From positions 4,776,698 through 4,840,697 of the forward strand of contig JAJEKV010000051.1 in NCBI GenBank assembly GCA_021234155.1: a DNA stretch of 64,000 bases, in the 5' to 3' direction. The notes under the pieces are model-generated. The model did not search any database, was not told the DNA's origin, and was given only the letters and a program-made list of their open reading frames with translations. Positions 35,903-48,180 of the stretch are shown here, piece by piece (position 1 is the stretch's first letter; every line of letters begins with the position of its first letter). Made by a program: the position numbers and the translations under genes. Source of the stretch: Isoetes taiwanensis (Eukaryota > Streptophyta > Lycopodiopsida > Isoetales > Isoetaceae).

Positions 35903-38341
35903 TGATATGGTTTAAGGTTAATATCTAACAATGAGCTCGGGGGAGTGGCCAATATGATTATGCATTGGGTGAAATCATATAGAGCTAGTATATAGGTTGG
36001 GAACAAAAGGCAAAGGCAAAGGCAAAGGTAGGCCAAAGAAGGCTAAAGACGCTGCGACTTCTATATATAGAACCTGAACCTCAATTAGCGATATCTCCCC
36101 AACCAGAGCTCCGATTGAGGCGATATTTACTTTACTAGAACCGCCTCGGAATCTAGTTTTCGAATTGGACGGCACTTCCCATAACTCATCTGAATAAGAG
36201 AGTTATGGCCGGAAGAGTGATAGGGGGTCAAGAAAGACTTCTCTACTCATTCACTCTTGAATCTGATTCCTAACAAGCCATTACTTTTTCCTAGTGCTTC
36301 TGCTGTTCTTGTTTAATATCCGGTTCCTATTCTAGAACCTTGACCCTTGGTGTATCATATTAAGGGCTGCTAGCTCGAGAAAGGAGCTACAAGTGAAAAT
36401 TGATTGTCAGATATGCCTTACTGTCTTTATATTCCAGCCTGATATTGCTAGCTGAGTGGTCCGGTTGGGTGGAGAGCTCTTTTGAATAAGGCTTTAACTA
36501 CTAATTTGGGTAAAGGTTTAAACTTTATTTAGGTGATTACATGAATATCATATCAATTGGTATCAGAGCATAGTTCCATTTTCTCTTGAAGCCTGTGTGT
36601 TTTTATTTTGTTCATTTTGAGTGAACGAGTAAGAACTAGTCTAATTGCTCCATTAGAAATATTTTGGTATTTGTTTGAGCGAAAATTGAAAGCACTGAAG
36701 AAGTAAGACTAGGTCTCGAGGAATGTAACTAGAATTCTGGATGGCATAAGAGCATTAACTTATTTTTTTGCATGATTTCCCTCAAGGGTTCCGCTCCAAA
36801 AAGATTTAAGGTATTGACTGAATCTCGGCCAGAATCAAAGCTTGAAAGACATGCTGGAAAACAATGCTAGTTGTGAGCCAGCTTATGAAGAACTGAGAAA
36901 AACATAGCTCGCATGGACCATGAAGTGATTGGTTAATATGAAATAATTGCAGAGCATAACTTGGTATAGAAGTTTAATGAAATCCTTACTTATGGAAATG
37001 GATCGTGCCATGGTCTCTCCCTAGGTTGTGATTGATTAGATCTCCATAAGTGTCGCATTTCATTTGAAGCCATTAATAAACTGTTTCAAGCCTTAGAACT
37101 TTCTATAATATTTCTATGGGTATGTTGAAAGAAAAATCAATTGAGGATATCTTAGTAAAGAAACGTACCATTTAGTCATTGAATTCTCTAAGTTATTAAT
37201 GTGTAAGACATAAACCTATGTTAGGTGATACATGCAATTATTGGTATAACCCAAAGAACCATACCATTTGGTTGGATTTGCAGGTTCTAATGTCATGATT
37301 GAGTTTTTCGCAGGACATAATTTTGGGAGATATCCTTACCTTCTTATTGGCACATGGGCAACCTAAGTTTTAGGCATTTGTGGCTATAAGGTAAACGGAT
37401 ATTTGAGTTACATTTGCCTTAGGGAATTCCAAGGTGGAAGTATAAGGTGTTTTTTTCTTTGTGTAGTGTATAGTAAGTCTTGAGACAACTAATATTTTTG
37501 CAGCATGATAGTTGGACTTGGAAAATATTTTTAGCCTAAAGGGCTGGACTTGGAAATTTTTAGCCTAAAGGGCTGGACTTGGAAAATTTTTAGCCTAAAG
37601 GGTTGGACTTGGAAAATATTTTTAGCCTAAAGGGCTGGACTTGGAAATTTTTAGTTTAAAGAATTTTAGCCTAAAGGGCTGGACTTGAAAAATTTTAGCC
37701 TAAAGGGCTGGACTTGGAAATTTTTAGCCTAAAGGGCTGGACTTGACTATTTCTAATTGTGCAGGTTGTAGCCATGGACTTGGTTGTGTTAATTTGCCAT
37801 ATAATTCGTGATCGAGGACGATCAATCCCGAGAAGGGGAGGAATTGATATGGTTTAAGGTTAATATCTAACAATGAGCTCGGGGGAGTGGCCAATATCAT
37901 TATGCATTGGGTGAAATCATATAGAGCTAGTATATATCATGGTTGGGAACAAAAGGAAAAAACAAAGGCAAAGGCAGGCCAAAAAAGGCTAAAGACGTTG
38001 AGACTTCTATAAATAGAGCCTGGACTTCAATTAGCGATATCTCCGCAACCAGAGCTCCGATTGAGGCGATATTTACTTCACTGGAATCGTCTCGGAGTCT
38101 AGTTTCCGAATTTGATTGATTGTCCGAATAGGAGAGTTATGGCCGAAAGAGTAATAGGGGGTCAAGAAAGACTGCTCTACTCATTCACTCTTGAATCTGA
38201 TTCCTAACAAGCCATTACTTTTTCCTAGAGCTTTTGCTGTTCTTGTCCAGTAACTATCCTAGAACCTGACTCTTGGTGTATCATATTGAGGGTTCTTAGC
38301 TCGAGAAAGGAGCTACAAGTAAAAACTGCTTGTCACATATG
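35903..38341 (+). mobile_element. Non-autonomous copia-type LTR retrotransposon
   Basis: The left LTR is 35903-36555 (653 bp, TGATATGG...TATCA). It is followed by the primer-binding site TGGTATCAGAGC (36558-36569), complementary to initiator tRNA-Met, the usual copia primer. The right LTR begins at 37845 after the polypurine tract AGAAGGGGAGGAAT and matches the left LTR to about 38341, where it is cut; about 140 bp of its 3' end are missing. LTR divergence is clearly visible, including indels, so insertion is old. The internal region is only about 1.29 kb without recognisable RT or integrase, so movement would need proteins from another element. Confidence 0.92.
37497..37745 (+). repeat. Minisatellite inside the LTR element
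   Basis: About eight copies of a 28-34-bp unit, core AGCCTAAAGGGCTGGACTTG followed by a variable A/T-rich spacer (GAAAATTTTT and length variants). One unit is degenerate (AGTTTAAAGAATTTT). It lies about 90 bp before the polypurine tract. Confidence 0.95.
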
Positions 38342-39845
38342 TAAAATGGCATCAATATTCTTGACCGAGGAAATGCCATTTGCGAAATGATGTATACAAT
38401 GAGCATCCTTTATTATAATATCTCTCATTTCAATCTTCGAGATAATCTTCGTTGCATTGTGGCAGTCTATACACATTGAAAGATTCTTTGTTGCTCGGAT
38501 GACTGTCCTAGGTAGTGTACTTATAAGTCCAAAGGCTATAGCCAGTTTCTCAGAATGTCTACACAAGGCGTCTTCCTTCTCCTTGTCTGTAATCTTGTTC
38601 AACACCAACTCAAGTTTTGGTTTATATCCTGCCTACTTCAAGCGACTACTTAGCCTTTTTAACATAATATTGACCTCCTTACTCTGTGGGCGGTTCTTAT
38701 TCCCAACAATGAACTCATGCACATTGTTGTCAACCTCAATCCATGTTCTTGCAGATTGTTTCCATGCACATGCTGATTGCCTTAGCTCTTCTATTTTAGT
38801 AGAATCCTCTCCCATGCATGCATCAGAATAAATGCCTGACATGAGCACATATGCACCTGCGTGCTGCGGATCTAAATGAATAATTTGGTCAAAACAATGC
38901 CTTCCTAGGTTCACGTGGCCATACGTCCTGCAAGCAGAAAGCAAAGCTGTCCAACTAGTAATGTCTGGTTGGATTATTTGAACTAGCTTCCATGCCTCGT
39001 TCAAGCATCCTGCACGCCCAAGGAGATCAATTATGCTCAACTTTCATAGTTTGAAAATACTTGAGACCCTTCTCTAATGAACAATTATGGCTGCATGTAA
39101 ATACTGGCAAATGTTGCACCATTAGGTCTAATGCCTTGCCTTTGCATCTCTTCAAAGCACTGCTCAGCCAATCTAACATTGTGACAAAGGGCATATCTTG
39201 TAAGCATAGCACCCCATGACATTATATTCCGGTTCTGCAATTTGTCAAAAACTATGCGTGCCTGGTCCATATTCCCACATTTTGCATACATATCAACATG
39301 CTGGTTCCCCAAATTGAACTCCACTCTGAACTATCTGCTGATGAATTTGTTTGCCCTTCTCTATGGCTCCTAGGATAAAACATGCTTTTAAGATGCTTGA
39401 AAATGTGAAGTTATCTGAACATATGCCATTGCATTGCATCCTATGAAAACATTCCAGAGCAAGCAGCCCTTCCCCATGTTCAGTATATCCTGCAATCATT
39501 GTACCCCAAGTGATGACATTTAGGTCCGTAAGACTGTCAAAGACTTCGCGAGCTTTCTTTAGGTCCCCACATTTTGCATACATGTCAACAAGAGAATTCT
39601 CAACAACAATGTCCATATGCATCCCAATCTTTATAACCCATTCATGAATTTGTTTTCCTTTTTGTAAGTCTCGTATGCTGGCACATGAGCTTGAAACGAT
39701 GAACTTATCTAGTTTTATCCTTTCAGCCTCCATCTCATCAAAAACTTTTAGAGCAAGGAGTCCTTCCCCATATTGAGCACATCCTGCAATCATTAAACAC
39801 CAGCTGCTCATATCTCGGTTTGTCAATTTGCTAAAAATATTAAGT
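38342..39845 (-). pseudogene. PPR protein pseudogene, C-terminal part (PLS repeats, E and DYW-like tail)
   Basis: PLS-class PPR proteins bind organelle RNA and, with a DYW domain, edit cytidines. The minus strand shows NRDMSSWCLMIAGCAQYG, GKQIHEWVIKIGMHMDIVVEN, SLVDMYAKCGDLKKAREVFD, NVITWGTMIAGYTEHG and a second repeat set, in frame over 39293-39845. Shifted frames continue with MYAKCGNMDQARIVFDKL, GYA-like repeats and LLGRAGCLNEAW (38633-39040), then the E region and a DYW-like end (HSEKLAIAFGLIST, CIDCHNATKIISKI, HHFANGISS). Frameshifts occur near 39300, 39100-39210 and 39030, with a stop near 38633. The final DYW tripeptide is lost where the LTR remnant abuts. Confidence 0.9.
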
Positions 39846-39998
39846 TCCTATTTCAAATTCCTAAATAGACATATTTTTAAATATATCTATAACATCATTA
39901 CAAATGTTTTCTACTCTGTAATATTAAGTAGAAAACATTTGTAATGATGCTATAGATATATTCAAAAATATGTTTATTTAGGAATTTGAAATAGGAAA
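39845..39998. mobile_element. Foldback (inverted-repeat) element
   Basis: Two arms of about 70 bp (39845-39914 and 39927-39998) are near-perfect reverse complements around a 12-bp centre. The outer ends are TTCCTATTTCAAATTCCTAA and its complement. Only a few mismatches are visible, so the DNA could form a long hairpin. It adjoins the PPR reading frame at its left edge. It may be a MITE or a rearrangement product. Confidence 0.9.
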
Positions 39999-41417
39999 TA
40001 AAGTAAAATAGTTATATGCTCCAATAAGACCAAAAGATAAGATAAGATAAGCATCTTTGTACAATCACTGTGGATTTAACTCATTGAGGCAGGAATCTTC
40101 TTTCTATTATCAAAGGAATGTGTATTCAAATTAATGAGAATAGATGTGTAACTAGTTGAAAGAAATGTATAGTTCTCCGTTGTTTGATGAAGAATTGATG
40201 TACATGCATGCAAAATTTTGTGGCAACTGGGCTTTCTCCTTTTTTCACATATATCCTACAAAACAGCACAAGTGTACGTTTAGAACAGATAATGGTATTA
40301 ATATATAGCACAAAGACCATTTGCTTAACAACAAGTCAAGCGGAGCTGTTGACCAATGAGCATTTGTGCATGACAGAGAGCTGGCTCTCAAATGCAAACA
40401 AGGAGAGAGCAGCGGTAGAAAACATGAATCTATCATTTTTTTCCATGCCCTTGATACAAAAGTAGAAGAATGTGATAGCTTTTGAACTACGATACCCTTG
40501 TTCTACAAAGTTTTCCAATGTAATATCCTGTTGTGGCATAAGGCTACACTGGTTTTAGGAAAAACTTATCAACAATAAATCAAATTCTTACTTTACCTTT
40601 CATCATTGAGGAATGTCTGAGCTTCTACGCCTGTCCAGGAACGTGAATTTGGATAGCACCAACACAACCATATTAGGAATTTGAAATAGCAAATAAAGTA
40701 CAGAAGTTGGAATCTTCCTTCTATTATCAAAGGAATGTGTATCCAAATTAATGAGAATAGATGTATAACTAGTTGAAAGAAATGTATAGTCCGTTGTTTG
40801 ATGAAGAATTGATGTACATACATGCAGAATTTCGTGGCGACTGGGCTTTCTCCTTTCTTCACATATATCCTACAAAACAGCACAAGTGTACATTTAGAAC
40901 AGATAATGGTATTGATATATTGCACAACGACTACTTGCTTAACAACGAGTCAAGCGGAGCTGTTGACCAATGAGCTTTTGTGCATGACAGAAGAGCTGGT
41001 TGTACCTTTGGAAAAGCATGTGTCTGGCAAGAAATCTTACCATTGTCATACAATCTGAATTGCCATTCAAAGACCCACAGATTCTAAAAAAGCTTATGCG
41101 CATTCTCGCCACTAGAACAGAGAGCAGCGGTAGAAAACATGGATCCATCATTTTTTCCCATGCCCTTGATACAAAAGAACATCAACAAGAGGCCAGCTGG
41201 AAAAGTAGAAGAATGTGATAGCTTTTGAACTAAGATACCCTTGTTCTACAAAGTTTTCCAATGTAATATCCTGCTGTGGCATAAGGCTACACTGGTCTTA
41301 GGAAAAACTTATGAACAAGAAATCAAATTCTTACTTTACCTTTCATCATTGAGGAATGTCTGCGCTTCTACGCCTATCCAGGAACGTGAATTTGGATAGC
41401 ACCAACACAATCATAGA
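39984..41417. repeat. Tandem duplication of a ~0.7-kb unit
   Basis: Unit 1 (39984-40671) and unit 2 (40672-41417) both begin TTAGGAATTTGAAATAG and end GCACCAACACAA-CATA. Unit 2 lacks about 90 bp near its start and has about 105 bp extra near 41000-41110. Short ORFs inside correspond between units, but are broken and unlike known proteins. Confidence 0.9.
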
Positions 41418-42299
41418 AATATTCTGCTTGCATATTTCATGTGCAGATCCTTTCCCAAAATTACTCTAGACATCATTGTAATGCAAGCGAAGATGGCAAG
41501 GAGTTGGAAAACTAGAAAAAGCGAGGAGGAACGTTAAAATGCAGAATGAGGAAGGGAATGACAACTGACCCTGGATCGGCATTGATGATATCAGAAATTT
41601 AAAGGTTCATAGACCAGTTGGACCCCAACAAGAAATCGTTTGTAGCTTTCTTGACTAGTGCAGAGGACATGGTAACCGATGTTCCGACACTTCAATGTTT
41701 TGCTTGCGAATAAGACCTTCCATTACCTTTGTCGCATCTCATGTTTCGCCAATAAATGGAATGGTAAAATGGTTCGATGATTGTCTCCTCCGGAACCCTG
41801 TTTGGCAAGCATCTGGAAGCATCTGGGCATGCACACGACTACCAGACCAGCCCTAAAGTCTTTCTGAAACCCTACAGTGCATATGCACGATGGTTGCATG
41901 TGTTATCTCCCTCTTTTTTTCCTTATCTCCCCTTTTTTTTTTTTTTCTTTTTTTTTTTTCAAAAGTGGGCTTTTGTTGTAAGCCCTTCGATCTTGTCCTC
42001 TAAGCCCTTTAGGGCCAAATAAAAAAGGGCACAAGTTGCATGCAAATACTTGGTGCGCTCTAGATGTACCAATTAGTACATCTTATGCAATACGCCCACC
42101 AAATCATATGAAAACCTTAGAGAAAACTGTATAAAAATACAAGAAAAACCCCCTCTTATGATGCTATATATTCCATGCTTCCAATTTTAAGATACATATG
42201 GAGAATTGTATTCCCCATAACTATATCAATTTTGGGACCCCCCACATGCGATGATCTGTTCATGGATATGCCGGCCATGTTGTATTGCATTAACACTGC
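41418..42299. other. Spacer with a T-rich tract
   Basis: No supported gene. A pyrimidine tract (41915-41960) with runs of T interrupted by C could be the reverse of an old poly-A tail. An unusual phrase, AGCCCTTCGATCTTGTCCTCTAAGCCCTTT, follows (about 41980-42010) without an obvious role. Confidence 0.45.
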
Positions 42300-42618
42300 C
42301 ACAAGCTTGAGCATACCCCAGTATGCAACTTAGTTAGGCTTTACGCTCTCACTTTGCATCCTATAGAAGTATTCCATCGCAAGTTGCCCTTTTCCAAGTT
42401 GGGCATATCCTGTGATCATTGAACACCATGTCACTAGATCTCTATTAAGTGATTCAACGACCCTGCCTGCTTCGCCTAATCTCATACACTTGATATACAT
42501 TATTTCCGACTATAACATCAGATTGAAATTCATTTTCAATGATCTGCTCGTGGATTGATCTTCCAATAACTATAGCCCTTATACTGCCGCATGCCTTTAA
42601 GCCACTTGAAAATGTGTA
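42300..42618 (-). pseudogene. PPR pseudogene, middle fragment
   Basis: The minus strand reads YTFSSGLKACGSIRAIVIG, RSIHEQIIENEFQSDV, and after a broken stretch LVTWCSMITGYAQLGKGQLA and MEYFYRMQSESVKPN, then a stop. It is the direct continuation of the fragment beyond the LINE at 48195. The reading is interrupted by a shift near 42480. The next PPR piece starts only at 39845, so more than one repeat is missing between them. Confidence 0.85.
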
Positions 42619-43041
42619 TTTTTTTATTTTTTTTGGAGGACGAAAGCCAAAGAGTTTATTAATCAGATAAAAAGTACAAAATTTTCATGTCCCATCTAAC
42701 TGTGTAAGCACAAAAAGATGCCACAGGAGCATGAGCCTGGAGCACAATGTACTTACTCCAGAATAGGAGACTAATGATAAGACTAATGATAATCTTAAAA
42801 CAGTGTTTTAAATTCTGAAGTATTTCCTCCTTTGGAGAGTTGGACCAGTTTTGACTAAGTCATGGCCTGCATAGCAGGGTCTACCCTGCCCTTTTGTATT
42901 ACTATGTTTATCATGTAATATAATACTTCTGCCGTTTCCTCAAAAAAAAATAAAAAAAATGATAAGAATCAATTTGAAGATACTGAATCCAGATGCGTTC
43001 CATCATTTCTGATTCAAGAGAGGAACACTGATCGTAGGCTG

Positions 43042-43927
43042 TCAATATCTTTTTCTGGGCCACCGTAATAACACCGCGTGCAGAAGAATTAATGCCCTAA
43101 AAGATGTGGTATCTGCGACGCTCCCATATCGACCATAGGAGCCAATCAGAACCAAGATGGAATGCCCTTTGTTTACCTTGAGGCCATGCGTTGGGATAGG
43201 ACGCCAAAAGAATGCATCCGTAGTCCAATGTATTGTTAAACAAACCCTGTAGCCAGGACCACGCTGGTTGAACCTCAGGACAATCAAAGAGATAATGCTC
43301 AAGAGTCTCAACGTCCGAAAGACATAGTGGGCATACTGCAGATATGCGAGGATCATAGCGATGTCGGAAGGCATTAACCCGTAGGCACCTGTGGATAACC
43401 TGCCACCACAGTACAGAGACTTTAGGGTGGAGAAACCTATCCCAAAGCCATCGCCATGTACGACACAAAATGGGCTGTGGAACCTGTAGGTGCCACCCAT
43501 CTCGCAACTGGAGGGGGTGTGGTGCTAAAAGAAGGCGATATACTGATCTGACAAAGTGCTTGCCTTTGTGAATATTTTCATGACAGTCCCATGGCACCCT
43601 TTCAGCAACACCAACTTGCACTATAAGAGGCAAATTTTCTGCGACCTTCTCCCATAGAGATACATCCCAACGAGAGAGCAGGAACTTTGCCTGAAACTCA
43701 GGCCAAGACAGTAGGCGATCCGTCTCATACCATGCTTGAATAGAGACAACACCTGCAAGAACCCATCGTCTTTGTGTAAGGGGATGAACTGATGCTGCCA
43801 ATGGAGGTGCTGAGGGGTCTGGAGGCAGTGATGCCCACCACCATGGAGTCTTCAATAGGGTGTGGATAGAGGGGCATGGCCAAAAAAGATGTGTGACCGC
43901 CTCCCATGCTGTCAATAAGCCGCGCAA
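43042..43927 (-). pseudogene. LINE C-terminal region with zf-RVT
   Basis: Frame 43097-43927 contains VSVLWWQVIHRCLRVNAF, then CPLCLSDVETLEHYLFDCPE, the zf-RVT signature, and SDWLLWSIWERRR. A stop follows closely, and about 460 bp of UTR lead to the poly-A at 42619-42634. It is the equivalent of 22748-23899 in the other LINE. Confidence 0.88.
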
Positions 43928-44353
43928 AAATGGAGAAGCACTTGTAAAAGGCTACAGAGTCTGAAATAAAGCCCAAGGTAGGACTGGTTTTACAGCCTTC
44001 TTGCCTAGAGGGATACAGTGACCAAGAGCTTATCTAAGAAGGCGTGAACCAGGAGAGTCATCCTCACCATTCAAGAGTCTCCAAATGAACTTTGAAATAA
44101 GCACTTTGCTCTGCAGTAAGAAGTCCATCATACCCAGACCACCTGCCCATTTTGGAAGGATGCACTTCGACCAAGCCACCTTAAGCACAACACCTTCCTC
44201 AGTACCCCCTCAAATAAAGTTCCGAACTATTGCAATGAGCTCACGCACTTTGATCTGTGGGGCTAGCAGTAAGGATGCCATATAAACATGGGTACTACTA
44301 AGGACTGACTTGGCCACTGTAATACGACCCGCAAGAGACAACTTAGCAGTGGA

Positions 44354-45541
44354 CTACCAGAACAAGTGCTTCTCCAAACCCCTAATGATCTCCTCCCATG
44401 CAGCTCCCATAGTAACATGAATGCCAACTGGAATCCCCAACAACTTGATGGCTTGTCCATGCGCAAGTAATTTCCATGGATAATCGTGAACACATGCCAG
44501 AGCCGGATTATCCAATGTCCATAAAGCTGTACACTTCTGCCACCCTACAAGGACACCGGAAGCCAGTGAAAAAGTATCTAAGAGCATTTTGGCAGCAGCA
44601 AGGTTCTCAGCATTGGCGACTAGGAAGAGGAACGGGTCATCTGCATATTGATTGCAAACCTCTTGCATGCCGTCCTCCATTGCAAGACCATGGAGAAGTC
44701 CCTCTGTGGTTGCAACGGTAAATAACTGTGACAAAGCCTTTGCAACAATTGTGAAAAGCAATGGTGCTAAAATGCATCCCTGACGAATACCACGACCGAG
44801 TGAAAAGGCATCTGACGGCTCACTATGGAACATAACAGTCGCCCGAGCAGAGATATGTAGCTTCATAATATCTGATGTGAATTGTTCCCCAAATCCCAAT
44901 CTTAGCAAACATCGGCGCATGAATTCCCAGCTGACACTGTCATAAGCCTTTGCAAAATCAAGCTTAAGGTATACAACTGGAAGGTTTTGCTTATGTGCCC
45001 AATAAATTCCCTCGTAAGCAGCAACAATGCAACATTGACTGGGTTGTTGAGATGGATTCTGCCAAGATGTCCTTTACCTGCTCTGCAAAAGCCTTGGCGA
45101 AGATCTTATATACGGATGACAATAAGGTGATGGGCCGCCAGTCTGAAATAGTCTGAGGATCCTTGACCTTGGGGATGAGTGAGATGGCACCTGTGTTTAG
45201 AATTCTATTCAAGAGGACCGTCAAAAGTCGCAGAAAGCATCATACACATCTGGCTCCAGCCATTCCCAATACTCCTGGAAGAACTCGATTGGCAAACCAT
45301 CCAAACCTGGGCATTTGCCTCTTTTCAGTTCAAAGACTGCCGAACCTAAGTCATCAGCTGTCATAACCGCTTCTATTGGCTCGCGCTGCTCACCAGAGAT
45401 GATGGGGGAAATCCCAGACAAAACAACATTTTGCATTTCTGATTGAAAGGGAAGATGTTTCTCAGCAAAAAACGTCTGGAAGTGGTTATGTAGATGTTGC
45501 TTGAGTTCAGTCGGATCTGTTAGCATCGAACCATTCGACAA
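44354..45541 (-). pseudogene. LINE reverse transcriptase
   Basis: Pieces 45221-45541 (GKCPGLDGLPIEFFQEYW), 44991-45224 (LIPKVKDPQTISDWRPITLL) and 44354-44920 (GRGIRQGCILAPLLFTIVAKAL, NQYADDPFLFLVANAENL, GIPVGIHVTMG) give the RT core, with the YADD catalytic motif kept. A stop or shift between each piece shows decay. Compared with the LINE at 24 kb, DSFLF is DPFLF here. Confidence 0.92.
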
Positions 45542-45710
45542 TAGACGTCATGCGACGCCTCTTAACTGCACGGAAAAAGAAGCCCGTACAACAGTCTCCA
45601 TCCTGAAACCATTGCAGACCTGCCTTCGTCTTTGCTTGCTGAATTTGCTCCTCCTCCAATGCTTGGATCTGTGCCAAAATATCACGATCATGAACACCTG
45701 GAAGACGTCC

Positions 45711-46681
45711 CTATCGAGAATGGAGCAGGTCCTGATACAAGGTGTCCAGTAAAGCACGACCTCCTGCTGCAGACTCTCGACCCCACTGTTTGGCAAAACT
45801 TTTGACTGCCGCAATTGCATCCACTATGCCAGTCATGCCTCGACGTCGGCTGAAGGCAGTTGTCCAAGTATTCTTGCAATCTTCTTGAAAGTCAGCATCC
45901 TTTAAGAACTTCACGTTCAAGCGAAAACACGTCCATCCAGACTGCCGCTGCTGTAGGGGCTCGTCTGAAATGAATTGTGGATGGGTCTGAAACTGAGTTA
46001 TCTCTGAGACAGAACCGAAAGAGACCTGGAAGTGCTGCAACTGCATATGCATATGCATTCCAATAAGCTCTATCCAACCGAGAGCTTGCACAACCCCCAC
46101 CAACTTGAGCATTGCACCAAGTAAAGGCACCTTCGCCATCAATCTCTGAGAGGTTGCAGTCATGGAGTAGACGGAGCCACTGCTGGCATTCAAAACCAGA
46201 CACCACTGTAGAGGTCTCCCCCAACCGATCAGACTCCATTTCCACCATATTAAGATCCCCAATAAGAAGCCATGAAATGTGGCAGCCCAAGCTGAGTATC
46301 TTTCCTCGCAAAGAGGCCCACAGTGAAGCTCTCTGATGGGGTCTGTTGTGGGCGTAAACATTAATTAGACAATATTTAACACCTTGTTCCTGCCATACAA
46401 TCAGGGCCCAACGATCAAAGCGATCAGCCAGAGTAAAGATGATTGGCAAGAAAGGAAGCCATGCTATCACGACCCCTTGCACTGGCAGAATCAGCTGCTG
46501 CGATAAGGACATTAAACCTGCGACCAATCATGTCTGCAAGCTTTGATACGTCTCCCTTACGACACTTGTGCTCTTGAAGACATACAAACTGAGCATCCAA
46601 TCTAGATAAGTAGAAAGAAATACGACTCCGCTTGAGGGGAGAGGAGGCTACCCCCTGAACATTCCATGAAACTAACCGCAT
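45711..46681 (-). pseudogene. LINE endonuclease domain
   Basis: MRLVSWNVQGVASSPLKRSR opens the domain, followed by FVCLQEHKCRKGDV and, in another frame, CLINVYAHNRPHQR, SWLLIGDLNMVEMESDR and LSEIDGEGAFTWCNAQ. The family GDFN box is GDLN here. Frame changes near 46424-46527 and 45890-46000 break the enzyme. The C-terminal FLKDADFQEDCKNTW region leads toward RT. Confidence 0.88.
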
Positions 46682-47004
46682 TGATCTTGTGATGGGGCCA
46701 ATTCAGATGAGACCACTAGTGTCTCACGGGAATTTGAGGATATTTCCTGTGTATCTGGCATGGCAGTAACCTCATCAACCAAATCAGCCCACTGAAGTGG
46801 ATCAAAGCGACCACAATTGGATGCAATGGGAGGGGCAATGCTACCTGAAGCAGGAACTGAGTGCTGGGATGCAGAGGAATTAGATCCCTTAGCTGATTTT
46901 CGTGGTTGACGAAGAGCCGGTGGATGTTTTGGTGGTGGGTGGATGCCACGCCGATCAATGTCCATATACTGTCCACGAGCCTCTTCAATTTGCTTTTGCA
47001 ATTT

Positions 47005-48180
47005 CTAGATTTCAGCCAGTCTCAACATTTGGTGATCCAGAGACTGAGGTGGGGGAGCTGCAACTGGAAGAACAGAGGGGGCAAACATAGGCACAGGGAT
47101 GTGAGAGATGTCCATTGAGGTGGGAACTGATCTAGGAGCATGGAGTGCCAGAGGAGCAGATGGAGGACCCTGTTGGTGAACCCTGCGATATTGAGCTAAG
47201 AGAGGGGCTTCGGGAAACATGAGAGCTAGCTCAGGACCATTCAACAAGGACAGCTTAAACGGAAAGAACATGGGCTCGCTTTGGACAACAATTGTTTGAG
47301 GAAAATCACGATGAATGGGCCTTGCCACACAAACCTTGGTGATGCCATCGGTTATGGAGTGTTGCAAATGGAGTCCAATCTCATTAGCAATGGCAGAAAT
47401 GAACTTGGAATCCTGTAACTCTGGAGGAAAATCTTCAATAGCAAACCAGAAGGGGGCACGTAAGGCATCTGCCTTAGCTGGAAAGGATCCAGGAACATAT
47501 TGCTGATAGAGCAAGAAGTGTTTCCAGAGAGGATCAACACCTCGTTCTATGAGTTGAGCAGCCGGCTCAGGAGATTCAAACATCAAAAGAAAGCAACGTT
47601 GATCTTTTGCCACAAGCTTGATAGATTGATAAGCAGGAAGGCCTAGCTTGTGAAGGTGCCCAGACAGCCAAGATCCCACGCGCTTCAGATTCAAGAAAGG
47701 GCCAGTGAAGTGGCAGACCATGGAACACGCAACCAACTGCTCCACATGTCGTCGATGATCCTCATGGCTAATCTGCACCACTGGAGCCCCAAAACGCTCA
47801 AAAGTTGCCCTGCACTCCTGAACCTCATAAAAGATTTCGTTTGATGGGAGCTGGACATCCATAGAGTCTTGCTTGGCTTGCAATTGCTGGAGATAGGACA
47901 CAACTTCTTTCTTGTTATTATCCACCATGGTGGCAATGGCCTCTGAGACACGAGCCGAGGTGGCGGGAGTCGCCAGGCCCTTGCAAAGCCACTCAGAGAA
48001 CCGCACACCTGTAACTCGAGCAACTGTGTCAGATGATCTCCAAGGTGTGGTCGATGCAGCTCGGGGGATGGAAGAGGATGTCGCCCCAGGCTGCCGTGGG
48101 GAAAGAGGGGGGAACTCCTCCTGCCCTGAGGAACCTCCAACGTGTGTTGGACGTACACCAGTTTGCGGAGATTGCACCAT
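47005..48180 (-). CDS. LINE ORF1 (gag-like RNA-binding protein)
   Basis: An open frame of 391 codons starts at ATG 48180 with a Pro/Ser/Gly-rich N-terminus, a possible coiled-coil (EVVSYLQQLQAKQDSMD), and a folded middle part with FERFGAPVVQISHEDHRR, FLLMFESPEPAAQLIERG and APFWFAIEDFPPEL. This corresponds to the DUF4283-type region of plant LINE ORF1 proteins, which bind element RNA. The Pro-rich tail runs into a further frame, 46672-47001. It is still open, although its ORF2 partner is broken. Confidence 0.8.
   Translation of the reverse strand: MVQSPQTGVRPTHVGGSSGQEEFPPLSPRQPGATSSSIPRAASTTPWRSSDTVARVTGVRFSEWLCKGLATPATSARVSEAIATMVDNNKKEVVSYLQQLQAKQDSMDVQLPSNEIFYEVQECRATFERFGAPVVQISHEDHRRHVEQLVACSMVCHFTGPFLNLKRVGSWLSGHLHKLGLPAYQSIKLVAKDQRCFLLMFESPEPAAQLIERGVDPLWKHFLLYQQYVPGSFPAKADALRAPFWFAIEDFPPELQDSKFISAIANEIGLHLQHSITDGITKVCVARPIHRDFPQTIVVQSEPMFFPFKLSLLNGPELALMFPEAPLLAQYRRVHQQGPPSAPLALHAPRSVPTSMDISHIPVPMFAPSVLPVAAPPPQSLDHQMLRLAEI

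Noticed and set aside
36570-37490. Copia gag/pol in the short LTR element
   Set aside because: No CCHC knuckle, DSG, integrase or YVDD motif could be read in any frame.
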